Source of the DNA: Fusobacterium sp. FSA-380-WT-3A
GTDB lineage: Bacteria; Fusobacteriota; Fusobacteriia; Fusobacteriales; Fusobacteriaceae
Assembly: GCF_012843705.1 (NCBI RefSeq)
Contig: NZ_JABAFQ010000001.1
Span: 248,001-312,000 of the forward strand
Length of the DNA: 64,000 nt
Direction of reading: 5' to 3'
Part shown: positions 7,141 to 16,199 of the stretch, piece after piece
Layout of the letters: each line of letters starts with the position of its first letter
Position numbering within the stretch: position 1 is the stretch's first letter
Made by a program: the position numbers and the translations under genes
Notes under the pieces: model-generated
The model's input: only the letters and a program-made list of their open reading frames with translations
Told to the model about the DNA's origin: nothing
The model's database searches: none

Positions 7141-8232
7141 ATGAAATTTAGAATTAACAGAGAAGAATTTATAAATATTTTATCTGATTTTTCTCTTATA
7201 TTAAAAGAAAATCCAATAAAGCCTATAATAGCTGGATTAAAAATAGAAGCTACTAAAAAAAATATAGTATTTACAGGAACTTGTCTTGAATCTAATTTAA
7301 TAAAAGTTATTGAAGGAAAAGTAGAGGAAGAGGGAATTGTTGTTGTAAAATCTCAACTTATCCTTGAATATGTAAAACTTTTAGATGAAGAAGAGATAGA
7401 AATTTATTTAAAGGATAATTCTTTAGTTGTTCATCAAGGGGAATTTATTGTTTTAGATGATAATATATACCCAGTAATATTGAAAGAAGAATTTACTACA
7501 ATTACCACTATTAATGCAAAATTATTTTGTGAAGCCCTTGAAAAATGTAAATTCTGTGCTTATCAAACAAGTGATAACTTAGCATTAAACTGTATAAAAG
7601 TTTTATTTAATAAAGCTTCTATGGAATTTATAGCTAGTGATTCATATAGACTTGCTTATTTTAAAGAAAATAATGAATCGAATGAAGAAAAAGAATATTC
7701 AATACCTCTTGATAGTATAAACTCTTTTACAAAAATTATAAAAGATGTAGATATGGATATGGTTATAGGATATAGTAATAAGCATTTGATATTTGTATGG
7801 GGAGATACTTATTATTCTACAAGAACAATAGACTTAGCCTTTCCTAATTTCCGTCAAATCTTAGATTTTAATTCTTTTGATAAAAATATGGAGTTTAATA
7901 CTGATGAGTTAAAAAGCTCTCTAAAAAAAGTTATAACTGTAGCAAAAACAAGTTATGAAGCGAAATATGGAGCTATATTTGATTTTAAAAATAATATTCT
8001 TACTATTCAATCTCATTCAGGAAAAGGAAAAATTAGTCAAAAAGTTAATATGATAAAATCTGGAGAGAATTTTAAAGGTTCTTTAAATACAAAATTCTTG
8101 CTTGAATTTTTAAATAATATTTCTAAAAATACTATGGTAGAGGGAGTTAATGCCTCATCAATGTTTAGAATCACAGAGTATGATAATCCTAATTATATTT
8201 ATATTTTAATGCCTTTAGCTTTAAAAGGATAG
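7141..8232 (+). CDS. dnaN: DNA polymerase III beta subunit (sliding clamp)
   Basis: The 363-aa protein has the three repeated clamp domains (about residues 1-120, 121-245, 246-363). Recognisable segments are MKFRINREEF, EFIASDSYRLAYF, FPNFRQIL and the C-terminal YIYILMPLAL. As a ring-shaped dimer it tethers the replicative polymerase to DNA. It starts 20 bases after potD, with SD AGGGTGA, and ends at a good terminator. It is not next to dnaA, recF or gyrB, so this is not the usual origin cluster. Whether it is the only clamp gene of the genome cannot be told here. Confidence 0.88.
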   Translation: MKFRINREEFINILSDFSLILKENPIKPIIAGLKIEATKKNIVFTGTCLESNLIKVIEGKVEEEGIVVVKSQLILEYVKLLDEEEIEIYLKDNSLVVHQGEFIVLDDNIYPVILKEEFTTITTINAKLFCEALEKCKFCAYQTSDNLALNCIKVLFNKASMEFIASDSYRLAYFKENNESNEEKEYSIPLDSINSFTKIIKDVDMDMVIGYSNKHLIFVWGDTYYSTRTIDLAFPNFRQILDFNSFDKNMEFNTDELKSSLKKVITVAKTSYEAKYGAIFDFKNNILTIQSHSGKGKISQKVNMIKSGENFKGSLNTKFLLEFLNNISKNTMVEGVNASSMFRITEYDNPNYIYILMPLALKG

Positions 8233-8245
8233 TTATAATAAAAAA

Positions 8246-8274
8246 TTCTGGTAGCTGAGCTACCAGTTTTTTTA
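8246..8274 (+). terminator. Terminator after dnaN
   Basis: CTGGTAG (8248-8254) pairs with CTACCAG (8260-8266) around a short loop, followed by seven T. Confidence 0.85.
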
Positions 8275-8305
8275 TATAAATTTTTCAAAGTTTATAAAAA
8301 TAAAA

Positions 8306-8333
8306 TTGACTTAAATAAAAGTAGTGATATAAT
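8306..8333 (+). promoter_or_regulatory. Promoter for ybaK
   Basis: TTGACT (8306-8311), a 16-base spacer and perfect TATAAT (8328-8333) stand about 30 bases before the ybaK start. Confidence 0.8.
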
Positions 8334-8364
8334 AACTTGTAAGATAATAATTAGGAGGAGTTTT

Positions 8365-8826
8365 ATGAGTTTAGAAAGTGTAAAAAAATATTTTTTAGAT
8401 AATGATTTACCTCTTATGGTAAGTGAAACAGATAAAGACACAGGAACTGTAAAAGATGCTGCTATAGCTTTTGGAATAGAAGAAGATGAAATTGCTAAAA
8501 CAATGGGATTTTTATTAAAGAGTGGTGAGTGTATATTAATTCTTATGAAAGGGACAGCTAGAGTTGATAATTCAAAATTTAAAGCTAGATTTAAAGAAAA
8601 AGCAGTTATGATACCTTTTGATAGAGTTGAAGAATTAACAGGACATATGCCTGGAGGAGTTTGTCCCTTTGGTTTAAAAAAAGATTTAAGAATCTTTTTA
8701 GATGAAACTTTAAAAGAGTTTGATATAGTTTATCCAGCTGGAGGAACACCCCATTCAGCAGTTAAAATAACTGTGGATATGTTAGTAGATGTTACAAAAG
8801 GTGAGTGGGTCAATATAACTAAATAA
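8365..8826 (+). CDS. YbaK/prolyl-tRNA deacylase family protein
   Basis: The 153-aa protein belongs to the YbaK/EbsC superfamily of aminoacyl-tRNA trans-editing domains. It shows the conserved lysine in the IAKTMGFLLK strand, the GHMPGGVCPFGL loop and YPAGGTPHSAVKIT. Such proteins hydrolyse mischarged tRNAs, for example Cys-tRNAPro, in the cytoplasm. It is followed after 15 bases by an RNA methyltransferase gene, so the pair forms a small operon linked to translation quality. Which mischarged tRNA is cleaved cannot be read from the sequence. Confidence 0.85.
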   Translation: MSLESVKKYFLDNDLPLMVSETDKDTGTVKDAAIAFGIEEDEIAKTMGFLLKSGECILILMKGTARVDNSKFKARFKEKAVMIPFDRVEELTGHMPGGVCPFGLKKDLRIFLDETLKEFDIVYPAGGTPHSAVKITVDMLVDVTKGEWVNITK

Positions 8827-8841
8827 AATTGAGGAGAATTT

Positions 8842-9600
8842 ATGTTACAAATATCAGGAAAAGATAATGTTCTTTTTAAAAAAGTAAAAAAATTAAAACA
8901 AAAAAAATATCGTGAGATAGAACAACTATTTTTAGCAGAGGGGGTAAAATTCTTGGATTTCTCTACTACTCCCAACTATATATTTATAGATGAAGAATTT
9001 GATTTATCTCTTATAGAACAAGAATTAGAAAAATTTCAATGTGAGAAATATATTCTCTCTTCTGGGTTATTTTCTCAATTAAGTTCCCAAGAAAATTCTC
9101 AAGGAGTTATATTGGTATATTCATATGAAAAATATTCTTTAGATAATTTGGAAAATAATATAGTAGTATTAGATAAAGTTAGTGACCCTGGAAATCTAGG
9201 AACAATTATAAGAACAGTTGATGCTGCTGGATTTAAAGATATAATTCTTACTACAGGTAGTGTAGATTGTTATAATGAAAAAGTAATCAGAAGTACAATG
9301 GGTTCTATTTTTAATGCAAGACTTCGTTATATGAATGAAGATGAAATGGTGATGTTTTTAAAGGACAAAGACTATAGATTAATTTCTACAGCCTTAGATA
9401 AAAATTCAGTTCCCTATACAGAAATTAAATTAAAAAAGAAAAATGCTATTATATTTGGAAATGAAGGAAACGGAATATCAAAAAGTATATTAGCTGTATC
9501 AGATGAAAAGGTTATAATTCCTATTTATGGAAGTGCTGAATCTCTAAATGTAGGAGTAGCTTGTGGAATTATTCTTTATAAAATTAGAGAGATTATATAA
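8842..9600 (+). CDS. TrmH/SpoU-family RNA 2'-O-methyltransferase
   Basis: An N-terminal substrate-binding domain (about residues 1-90) precedes a SpoU methyltransferase domain with a trefoil knot. Motif 1 is DPGNLGTIIRTVDAAG, motif 2 IFGNEGNGIS, and motif 3 IPIYGSAESLNVGVACGI. It uses SAM to methylate a ribose 2'-OH in rRNA or tRNA; the target is unknown. The SD is GAGGAG. It closes the operon with ybaK and is followed by a strong bidirectional terminator. Confidence 0.88.
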   Translation: MLQISGKDNVLFKKVKKLKQKKYREIEQLFLAEGVKFLDFSTTPNYIFIDEEFDLSLIEQELEKFQCEKYILSSGLFSQLSSQENSQGVILVYSYEKYSLDNLENNIVVLDKVSDPGNLGTIIRTVDAAGFKDIILTTGSVDCYNEKVIRSTMGSIFNARLRYMNEDEMVMFLKDKDYRLISTALDKNSVPYTEIKLKKKNAIIFGNEGNGISKSILAVSDEKVIIPIYGSAESLNVGVACGIILYKIREII

Positions 9601-9601
9601 T

Positions 9602-9640
9602 AAAAAGCTGTTGTATTTAAATTTACAACAGCTTTTTCTT
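9602..9640. terminator. Bidirectional terminator between trmH-like gene and mscL
   Basis: A 14-bp perfect stem (9602-9615 with 9624-9637) has A on one side and T on the other, and serves the two convergent genes. Confidence 0.9.
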
Positions 9641-9641
9641 T

Positions 9642-10046
9642 TTAATTATGTTTTTCTTTTAATAAATCTCTAATTTCTGTTAAAAGAATCTCTTCATTTG
9701 TTGGTTTTGGTGCTGGTTTTTCATCTTCATGTTTTTTAATTAATCTATTTACCAATTTTACCATAAAAAATATACTTATCCCTATTATTAAGAAATTTAA
9801 AATATTTTGTAAAAATTGTCCATACTTAACAACAACTGGTTCTCCTCCAGCTATACTAGATGGGATTAAAAATTGAAGAGAGGAAATATCTATTTTTCCA
9901 GTAAGAATTCCAATTATAGGCATTATAATATCATTAACCATACTATTTACAATTTTACTGAAAGCTCCCCCTATAATAACTCCAACTGCCATATCTAAAA
10001 CATTTCCACGAAGAGCAAATTTTTTAAACTCTTTAATAAAATTCAT
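9642..10046 (-). CDS. mscL: Large-conductance mechanosensitive channel
   Basis: The 134-aa protein begins MNFIKEFKKFALRGNVLDMA, the MscL signature, followed by TM1 (about residues 18-42), a periplasmic loop and TM2 (about 72-96), and a charged cytoplasmic helix ending LLKEKHN. It forms a homopentameric channel that opens on membrane tension to release solutes in osmotic downshock. ATG 10046 has AGGTGA upstream; the frame could extend only through a GTG that overlaps this SD. It lies ten bases downstream of the malic enzyme gene. Confidence 0.94.
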   Translation of the reverse strand: MNFIKEFKKFALRGNVLDMAVGVIIGGAFSKIVNSMVNDIIMPIIGILTGKIDISSLQFLIPSSIAGGEPVVVKYGQFLQNILNFLIIGISIFFMVKLVNRLIKKHEDEKPAPKPTNEEILLTEIRDLLKEKHN

Positions 10047-10055
10047 ATTCTTCAC

Positions 10056-11219
10056 CTATTTATTTTTTAAAACAAAATCAGATACAGATTTAGCAACTAC
10101 TTTTACTACTCTTTCATCAAATACATCTGGAATAATATAGTCTTCTCTTAATTCTTCATCCTTTATAACAGCAGCTATTCCTTTAGCAGCAGCTATTTTC
10201 ATTTCTTCTGTAATTTGACTGGCTCTTGAATCTAAAGCTCCCCTAAAAATTCCAGGAAAAGCTAAAATATTATTAATTTGGTTTGGATAATCAGAACGTC
10301 CTGTCCCAATTATTCTAGCTCCTCCAGCCTTGGCCTCATCTGGTAATATTTCTGGTTCAGGATTAGCCATAGCAAATACAACAGAATCTTTATTCATTGT
10401 AGCTACCATTTCTTTTGTTAAAAGTTTTGGAGCAGAAACTCCTATAAATGCATCAGCTCCAACAATAGCCTCTTTTAATCCACCTTTTATATTATTAGGA
10501 TTTAAGAATTTCATTAAATCTTTTTTTAATGGGTTATATGTTTCTATATCATCTCTATTTAGAACTCCATCAATATCTACAGCTACAATCTCTTTAGTTC
10601 CCATTTGATGTAAAAGTTTACATATTGAAGAACCAGCAGCTCCAGCTCCACTTACAACAATTTTTACATCTTCAAATTTTTTATTTAAAAATTTAAAAGC
10701 ATTTATTAATCCAGCAGTAACAACTATAGCTGTTCCATGTTGGTCATCATGGAATACAGGAATATTTAATTCTTCTTTTAGTCTAGTTTCTATTTCTACA
10801 CATCTAGGAGCAGAAATATCTTCTAAATTTATTCCTCCTAAACTTGGAGAAATTAATTTTATAGTTTTTATAATTTCTTCTGTATCTTTAGTATCTAAAC
10901 ATATAGGAAAAGCATCTATACCGGCAAATCTTTTAAATAAAAGACATTTTCCTTCCATAACAGGAAGTCCAGCTTCTGGGCCAATATCTCCTAATCCTAA
11001 AACAGCAGTTCCATCTGTTATAACAGCTACTGTATTTCCTTTTGATGTATATTTATAAACATCATCTTTCTTTTCAGCTATTTTTCTACAAGGCTCAGCT
11101 ACTCCTGGAGTATAAGCAAGTGATAAATCTTTTCTATCATTTACCTGTACTTTTGAAACCATTGCTACTTTTCCTTTATGCTCCTCATGTAGCTTTAGTG
11201 CTTCTTCGTAAATATTCAT
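10056..11219 (-). CDS. NAD-dependent malic enzyme
   Basis: The 387-aa protein is the short bacterial malic enzyme: SLAYTPGVAEPC near the N-terminus, TDGTAVLGLGDIGPEAGLPV, the divalent-metal segment FHDDQHGTAIV and the nucleotide-binding loop VVSGAGAAGSSI. It converts malate to pyruvate and CO2 with NAD(P)+ in the cytoplasm. The length excludes the large MaeB form with a phosphotransacetylase domain. AGGAGG precedes ATG. It lies in a run with the M42 peptidase upstream and mscL downstream, all with short gaps. Malate could come from the fumarase encoded at 14.8-16.2 kb. Confidence 0.92.
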   Translation of the reverse strand: MNIYEEALKLHEEHKGKVAMVSKVQVNDRKDLSLAYTPGVAEPCRKIAEKKDDVYKYTSKGNTVAVITDGTAVLGLGDIGPEAGLPVMEGKCLLFKRFAGIDAFPICLDTKDTEEIIKTIKLISPSLGGINLEDISAPRCVEIETRLKEELNIPVFHDDQHGTAIVVTAGLINAFKFLNKKFEDVKIVVSGAGAAGSSICKLLHQMGTKEIVAVDIDGVLNRDDIETYNPLKKDLMKFLNPNNIKGGLKEAIVGADAFIGVSAPKLLTKEMVATMNKDSVVFAMANPEPEILPDEAKAGGARIIGTGRSDYPNQINNILAFPGIFRGALDSRASQITEEMKIAAAKGIAAVIKDEELREDYIIPDVFDERVVKVVAKSVSDFVLKNK

Positions 11220-11234
11220 TACTTTCCTCCTAAT

Positions 11235-12296
11235 TTAAAAATTTTTAATAATATTTTCATTTAATTCTTTTATTAGAGCTTTAACTAACTTTACAGTTTC
11301 TTGATAATCATTTAATGATACAAAATTATGATGAGAATGAGCATATCTTACAGGTACACCTAAAACTATTGTTGGAATTCCTAAATTTTCTAAATGAATT
11401 TTTCCAGCATTAGTTCCACCACTTTCTCTAACAGTTTCTTGATATTTTATATTATATTTTTTAGCAATATCTTTTATAAATTTTACAAGTCTTGGATTGG
11501 CTATCATTGTAGGGTCTATATGTCTTATTTGAACTCCTTTTCCAATTCCACCTTGACTTGTATATTTATTTCTAAAAGTATCGTCAGCAGGAGGACCTTC
11601 TAAAACTATTGCAACATTAGGTAAAGCTTTTTGAGAACTAACTATAGCTCCTCTTAAACCAACTTCCTCTTGAGAAGATATAACTCCTACAACATCCACA
11701 TTTAAATTTTCATTTTTTATATCTTTCATTACTTCTGTAATTATAGCACAACCTATTCTATCATCAAAAGCTTTTCCTAAAAATAATTTTGAAATTTCAT
11801 TATATTCACAAACTACATTTGGAATAACAGGAGCACCTATTTCAATTTTATAAATTTCTTTAACTTCTTCATATGAAAAAGCTCCAATATCTATAAACAT
11901 ATCTTTAATTTCTGTTTTTCCATCATTTTTTAAAAAATGAGGTGGCACAGAAGATATTATCCCATTTATATATTTTCCTTCAGAATTTTGTATCTTTACT
12001 TTATGGGCTTGTACTTGTTGAGAACTCCATCCACCTATTGGAATAAATTTTAAAAGTCCATTTCCTTCTATTGATTGAATCATAAAACCAACTTCATCTG
12101 AATGAGCTTCTAACATAATTACAGGTTTTTTTCTTTCTTCTGGAAGAATATTATTTATATATAAATTATTCATAGAATCTTTTTCTATATTATAAAAATT
12201 TTTCATTTCATCTTTTATAACTTCTAAAACATTATCTTCAAATCCAGATATTCCTTCAACATCACTTAATTTTTTTATTAAATCTATACTGTCCAC
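11235..12296 (-). CDS. M42-family metallo-aminopeptidase
   Basis: The 353-aa protein is a dinuclear zinc aminopeptidase of family M42 (FrvX/YsdC/glutamyl aminopeptidase). Metal ligands are visible in EAHSDEVGFM, GKAFDDRIGC, SSQEEVGLRGA and near the end YAHSHHNFVS. Members form 12-subunit tetrahedral shells and trim peptides in the cytoplasm, which fits an amino-acid-fermenting organism. Start GTG 12296 has AAGGGG upstream. The gene was often annotated as cellulase M in relatives, a misnomer. Side-chain preference cannot be read from sequence. Confidence 0.9.
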   Translation of the reverse strand: MDSIDLIKKLSDVEGISGFEDNVLEVIKDEMKNFYNIEKDSMNNLYINNILPEERKKPVIMLEAHSDEVGFMIQSIEGNGLLKFIPIGGWSSQQVQAHKVKIQNSEGKYINGIISSVPPHFLKNDGKTEIKDMFIDIGAFSYEEVKEIYKIEIGAPVIPNVVCEYNEISKLFLGKAFDDRIGCAIITEVMKDIKNENLNVDVVGVISSQEEVGLRGAIVSSQKALPNVAIVLEGPPADDTFRNKYTSQGGIGKGVQIRHIDPTMIANPRLVKFIKDIAKKYNIKYQETVRESGGTNAGKIHLENLGIPTIVLGVPVRYAHSHHNFVSLNDYQETVKLVKALIKELNENIIKNF

Positions 12297-12323
12297 ACTT
12301 ATCCCCTTTTGCTTATATTGATT

Positions 12324-12360
12324 AAAAAAAGAAGAATCAGAAAAAAATGATTCTTCTTTT
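12324..12360 (-). terminator. Terminator after the PTS EIIA gene
   Basis: A 13-bp stem (12327-12339 with 12348-12360) is followed on the minus strand by T residues; it ends the crr-like gene before the M42 operon. Confidence 0.85.
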
Positions 12361-12378
12361 GAAAAGCTATTTTAAAAT

Positions 12379-12870
12379 TTATTTTAAAGTAACTCTCATT
12401 AATAAATCTCCAGGTTGTACATCTCCTTTTGCTACAACTTCTATAGATTCAACCATATCCATACTTGTAATTATAATAGGAGTTTTTACTGATGGGGCAT
12501 TAGCTTTTATAAAGTCTAAATCATATTCAACTAATTTAGTTCCTTTTTTATTTCCTCCTAATTCTCCAACTCTAGTTAATCCTTTTTTATCTAATTTTAC
12601 AGTATCTACACCAAAGTGTACTATTAATTCTAATCCACTAGGAGTTTCAACACTAATAGCATGGTTAGTTTCAAATATATCAACTTCTCCATCAGCAGGA
12701 CAGTAAATAGCACCTGGTAATGGGTCTATAGCACATCCATCTCCTATCATTTTTTGTGAAAATGCTTCATCAGGAACTTCTTCTAAAGGAATAACTTTTC
12801 CTGCAAGTGGTGAGTAAATTTCTACAACTTTACTATTTTTTTTACCTTTTAAAAAATCAAAAAATCCCAT
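12379..12870 (-). CDS. crr: PTS glucose-type EIIA domain protein (Crr-like)
   Basis: The 163-aa single-domain protein carries the EIIA-Glc fold: IYSPLAGKVIPLEEVPDEAF, the first active-site region ETNHAISVET and the phosphorylated histidine in LIVHFGVDTVKL. It accepts phosphate from HPr and passes it to a sugar EIIB, and in some bacteria has regulatory roles. No PTS EIIBC is adjacent, so it serves transporters elsewhere. ATG 12870 has AAGGAG eight bases upstream; TTG 12876 would be too close to it. Confidence 0.92.
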   Translation of the reverse strand: MGFFDFLKGKKNSKVVEIYSPLAGKVIPLEEVPDEAFSQKMIGDGCAIDPLPGAIYCPADGEVDIFETNHAISVETPSGLELIVHFGVDTVKLDKKGLTRVGELGGNKKGTKLVEYDLDFIKANAPSVKTPIIITSMDMVESIEVVAKGDVQPGDLLMRVTLK

Positions 12871-12940
12871 TTTCAATTCTCCTTTATTTATTTTATTGTT
12901 ATAGTAATATTATTACACATTATTAAAAATAATTCAATAG

Positions 12941-13087
12941 TTATCTACATCTTTTTATATAATCTCTATATTTTTGGAAATCATCTTCTATTTTTTTAGG
13001 ATATAAACTTTCTCTCAAAGCTTTTTCTTCCTCATATTGTTTTATTATTTTTTTTACAATCTCTTTTTTCTTATTGATTATCATCAT
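12941..13087 (-). CDS. Small charged hypothetical protein, 48 aa
   Basis: The frame starts MMIINKKKEIVKKIIKQYEE and ends YIKRCR. It is rich in Lys/Glu, probably one long helix, with no signal or membrane segment. AAGGAG lies 11 bases before the first ATG and a textbook promoter (TTGATT-16-TATAAT) stands 75 bases upstream, which together argue that it is expressed. It is not recognised as any family. It lies upstream of crr in the same direction, so some transcripts may continue into crr. Confidence 0.6.
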   Translation of the reverse strand: MMIINKKKEIVKKIIKQYEEEKALRESLYPKKIEDDFQKYRDYIKRCR

Positions 13088-13161
13088 AGTATACACACTC
13101 CTTTTAAATTTGAGTAAATTTTTATGTGAATATAAGTGATAAAAAATATCATCTTAGTACT

Positions 13162-13189
13162 ATTATACAATAAAATTTCTAAAAATCAA
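13162..13189 (-). promoter_or_regulatory. Promoter for the 48-aa gene (and perhaps crr)
   Basis: On the minus strand TTGATT (13184-13189), a 16-base spacer and perfect TATAAT (13162-13167). Confidence 0.75.
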
Positions 13190-13302
13190 CTTTTTTTATA
13201 GTTTTCAATACAAGCATTTATTTTCTAAATGAAATGACACTTGTTTTTATTTAAAGAATATGATATCATATCAACAGATAAATTATTTTTAGGAGGTTTT
13301 AA

Positions 13303-14655
13303 ATGGAAGTTCCCACGTCAGGACAGATAATTTCAAATTTATTATTTTTAGTGTTTTTAACTTTGGTTAATGCTTTTTTTGCTTGTACAGAGATGGCTAT
13401 GGTATCTGTTAATAAAAATAAAATTAACATGATAGCTGAAAAAGGAGATAAGAGGGCAAAACTTATTCTAAAACTTTTAGAAGAGCCAACAAACTTTTTA
13501 TCAACAATTCAAGTAGCTATTACTTTATCAGGATTTTTTGCCAGTGCTTCAGCAGCTACAAATTTTTCTTATATTGTTGCTGATTGGCTTATAATATTTA
13601 ATGTGCCGTATAGTAAAGAAATAGCTCTTATTCTTGTAACTATTACTTTATCATTCTTTACTTTGGTATTTGGTGAATTAGTTCCTAAAAGAGTGGCTTT
13701 ACAAAAAGCTGAAACCATGAGTCTATTTGCTGTAAGAGTTGTATATTTAATTTCAAAGATAGTTTTACCTTTTATAAAACTTCTATCTTTCTCTACAAAT
13801 TTTGTATTAAAAGTATTAGGAATGAATTTAAAGGATATGGAAGAGAGAGTTTCAGAAGAGGAAATTAAATCTTTAATAGAAATTGGACAAAAACATGGTG
13901 TATTTAATGAAACAGAAAAAGAGATGATAACTTCAGTATTGTCTTTTGATGACAAATGTGCTAGAGAAGTTATGACACCAAGAAAAAGTGTATATTGTAT
14001 AGATATTAACGAACCTTTAAGTGAGTATATTGATGAATTATTAGAAACTCGTCATTCAAGAGTTCCAATATATGAAGAAGATAAAGATAATATCATAGGA
14101 GTTTTGTATATAAAAGATTTTATAATAGAAGCTAGACTAAAAGGTTTTGAAAATGTAAACATTAGAGATATTATGCAAAAACCATATTTCATTCTTGAAA
14201 ATAAAAACATAGATGTTTTATTTAAAGAATTCCAAGAGAAAAAAGTTTTTATAGCTTTACTTATAGATGAATATGGTGGATTTTCTGGTATAGTAACTAT
14301 GGAAGATTTAATCGAAGAGATTATGGGGTCTATAGAAGAAGTCCATGATGAAGCAGAACCTAAATTAGAGAAAATAGATGAAGATAATTATATAGTAGAT
14401 GGTCTTTATTCTATGGATAATTTAAATTATGAGTTAGATTTAAAATTTGATAATGAGGAATTTGATACTGTATCAGGATTTGTTATAGATTTACTTGGAA
14501 AAATTCCAGAAGAAAATGAAAAATTATCAATAGATTATAAAAATATATCTTTTGAAATTTTAGGTGTAAAAGAAAAGTGTATTGATAAAATAAAAATTAC
14601 TATTCACCATATTGAAAAAAGTCAAGATGACGATATAGAAGAAGATGATGAATAA
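13303..14655 (+). CDS. CNNM/CorC-type membrane protein with CBS domains (hemolysin-C family)
   Basis: The 450-aa protein has an N-terminal DUF21 (CNNM) membrane domain with about four segments (residues 8-170, including EMAMVSVNKNKI), then two CBS domains (about 205-335; VMTPRKSVYCID, HSRVPIYEED, LIDEYGGFSGIVTMEDLIEEI) and a C-terminal CorC_HlyC transporter-associated domain. Such proteins are linked to Mg2+ or other divalent-cation efflux and not to haemolysis. The start has AGGAGG seven bases upstream and the acidic C-terminal tail (DDDIEEDDE) is typical. It is monocistronic, closed by a terminator. Confidence 0.9.
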   Translation: MEVPTSGQIISNLLFLVFLTLVNAFFACTEMAMVSVNKNKINMIAEKGDKRAKLILKLLEEPTNFLSTIQVAITLSGFFASASAATNFSYIVADWLIIFNVPYSKEIALILVTITLSFFTLVFGELVPKRVALQKAETMSLFAVRVVYLISKIVLPFIKLLSFSTNFVLKVLGMNLKDMEERVSEEEIKSLIEIGQKHGVFNETEKEMITSVLSFDDKCAREVMTPRKSVYCIDINEPLSEYIDELLETRHSRVPIYEEDKDNIIGVLYIKDFIIEARLKGFENVNIRDIMQKPYFILENKNIDVLFKEFQEKKVFIALLIDEYGGFSGIVTMEDLIEEIMGSIEEVHDEAEPKLEKIDEDNYIVDGLYSMDNLNYELDLKFDNEEFDTVSGFVIDLLGKIPEENEKLSIDYKNISFEILGVKEKCIDKIKITIHHIEKSQDDDIEEDDE

Positions 14656-14666
14656 AATATATATGG

Positions 14667-14707
14667 TAAGAGATGTTACTATTAAGTAACATCTCTTTTA
14701 TTTTTTA
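14667..14707 (+). terminator. Terminator after the CNNM/CorC gene
   Basis: AAGAGATGTTACT (14668-14680) pairs with its complement (14685-14697) and a T-rich run follows. Confidence 0.88.
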
Positions 14708-14787
14708 ATTTTTATAAAAATTTCTATGACTTTTATTTTTTATATTTTTGTGTTAAAATAAAAAATATTAATTATGGAGGGTAGACC

Positions 14788-15630
14788 ATGAGAGAGATAA
14801 GTTTAGAAGTAGTCACAAAAGAAGTTGAAAGACTATGTATAGAAGCTAATTATTATATTGGAGAAGATGTTTTAAAAAAATTAAAAAGTGCTTATGAAAC
14901 AGAAGAATCAGAAGTAGCAAAAACTATATTAGGACAAATTATAGAAAATGATAAAATTGCTTTTGAAGAAAATTTACCTATTTGTCAAGATACAGGACTT
15001 GCAGTAATTTTCTTAGAAATAGGGACTGAAGTAAAAATAAATGGAGATATATATGAAGCTATAAATGAGGGAGTAAGAAGAGGATATGAAAATGGATATC
15101 TTAGAAAATCAGCTGTAAGACATCCTATAGATAGAGTTAATACAAAAGATAATACTCCTGCTATAATTCATACAAAACTTATTCCAAATTCAGATAAAGT
15201 AAAAATAATTATGGCTCCAAAAGGTGGAGGTTCTGAAAATATGAGTACAGTTAAAATGATGAAACCTGCTGACGGAGAAGAGGGAATTAAAAAATTTATA
15301 GTTGATTTTGTAAAAAATGCTGGAGGAAACCCTTGTCCACCTATAGTTATAGGAATTGGACTTGGAGGAACATTTGAAAAAGCTGCTTTACTAGCAAAAG
15401 AAGCTTTACTTAGAGATTTAGATGATGAAAGTTCTAATCCAATAGATGCTAGACTTGAAAAAGAAATTTTAGAGCTTGTAAATAAAACAGGAGTTGGAGC
15501 TATGGGAATTGGAGGAATAAATACAGCTCTTGCTGTAAAAGTTAATAGTTTTCCTTGTCACATTGCCTCTATGCCAGTAGCTATTAATATTAATTGTCAT
15601 GTAGCTAGACATAAATCTGTTATAATTTAG
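14788..15630 (+). CDS. Class I fumarate hydratase, alpha subunit (TtdA-like)
   Basis: The 280-aa protein is the alpha half of a two-subunit Fe-S hydro-lyase. Candidate cluster cysteines are in LPICQDTGLAV, NAGGNPCPPIVIGIGLGG and NINCHVARH. With the beta subunit encoded 12 bases downstream it should reversibly hydrate fumarate to malate, or act on L-tartrate, using an oxygen-sensitive [4Fe-4S] cluster. Fumarase is preferred because the nearby malic enzyme uses malate and no tartrate transporter is present. GGAGG precedes ATG. Confidence 0.9.
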   Translation: MREISLEVVTKEVERLCIEANYYIGEDVLKKLKSAYETEESEVAKTILGQIIENDKIAFEENLPICQDTGLAVIFLEIGTEVKINGDIYEAINEGVRRGYENGYLRKSAVRHPIDRVNTKDNTPAIIHTKLIPNSDKVKIIMAPKGGGSENMSTVKMMKPADGEEGIKKFIVDFVKNAGGNPCPPIVIGIGLGGTFEKAALLAKEALLRDLDDESSNPIDARLEKEILELVNKTGVGAMGIGGINTALAVKVNSFPCHIASMPVAININCHVARHKSVII

Positions 15631-15642
15631 GAGATGAAAAAT

Positions 15643-16188
15643 ATGAAATTAACTGTACCTTTTAATGAAGATGATTTAAAAAAATTAAAAATAGGAGATA
15701 CTGTTTTTTTAACAGGAACTATATATACAGCTAGAGATGCTGCCCACAAAAGACTTGTTGAGCTTATAAAAAAAGGAGAAAAGCTTCCTATTGAGTTAAA
15801 AAATCAAGCGATATTTTATGTGGGGCCAACTCCACCAAAACCTGGGCAAGTTATAGGAAGTGCAGGACCAACTACTAGTTATAGAATGGACCCATATGCT
15901 CCTCTTCTTATAGAAAATGGATTAAGAGGAATGATTGGAAAAGGTGGACGTTCTACTGAAGTAATTGATTCTATAAAAAAATATGGAGCTGTATATTTTG
16001 GAGCTATTGGAGGAGCTGGAGCTTTACTTTCTAAAGCTATAAAAAAAGCTGAACTTATAGCCTATGAGGATTTAGGAGCTGAAGCTATTAGAAAATTGGA
16101 AGTTGTAGATTTTCCAGTAGTAGTTATAAATGATGTTTATGGAAATGATTTATATAAAGAGGGACAAAGTAAATGGAATAGAGAATAA
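15643..16188 (+). CDS. Class I fumarate hydratase, beta subunit (TtdB-like)
   Basis: This 181-aa protein matches the C-terminal (beta) domain of class I fumarases: GDTVFLTGTIYTARDAAHKR, FYVGPTPPKPG, SAGPTTSYRMDPYAP and MIGKGGRS. It completes the active site with the alpha subunit. ATG 15643 is chosen because AGGAG (15629-15633) lies nine bases upstream; ATG 15634 immediately abuts that SD. The two genes form a tight operon. A hairpin at 16224-16261 may end the transcript just before the next gene. Confidence 0.9.
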   Translation: MKLTVPFNEDDLKKLKIGDTVFLTGTIYTARDAAHKRLVELIKKGEKLPIELKNQAIFYVGPTPPKPGQVIGSAGPTTSYRMDPYAPLLIENGLRGMIGKGGRSTEVIDSIKKYGAVYFGAIGGAGALLSKAIKKAELIAYEDLGAEAIRKLEVVDFPVVVINDVYGNDLYKEGQSKWNRE

Positions 16189-16199
16189 ATATTTTTCTC

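Noticed and set aside
7141-8232. Replication origin at dnaN
   Set aside because: No dnaA, recF or gyrB nearby and no cluster of DnaA boxes seen.
10330-10608. Plus-strand frame opposite the malic enzyme gene
   Set aside because: Shadow frame; the malic enzyme is complete and conserved on the other strand.
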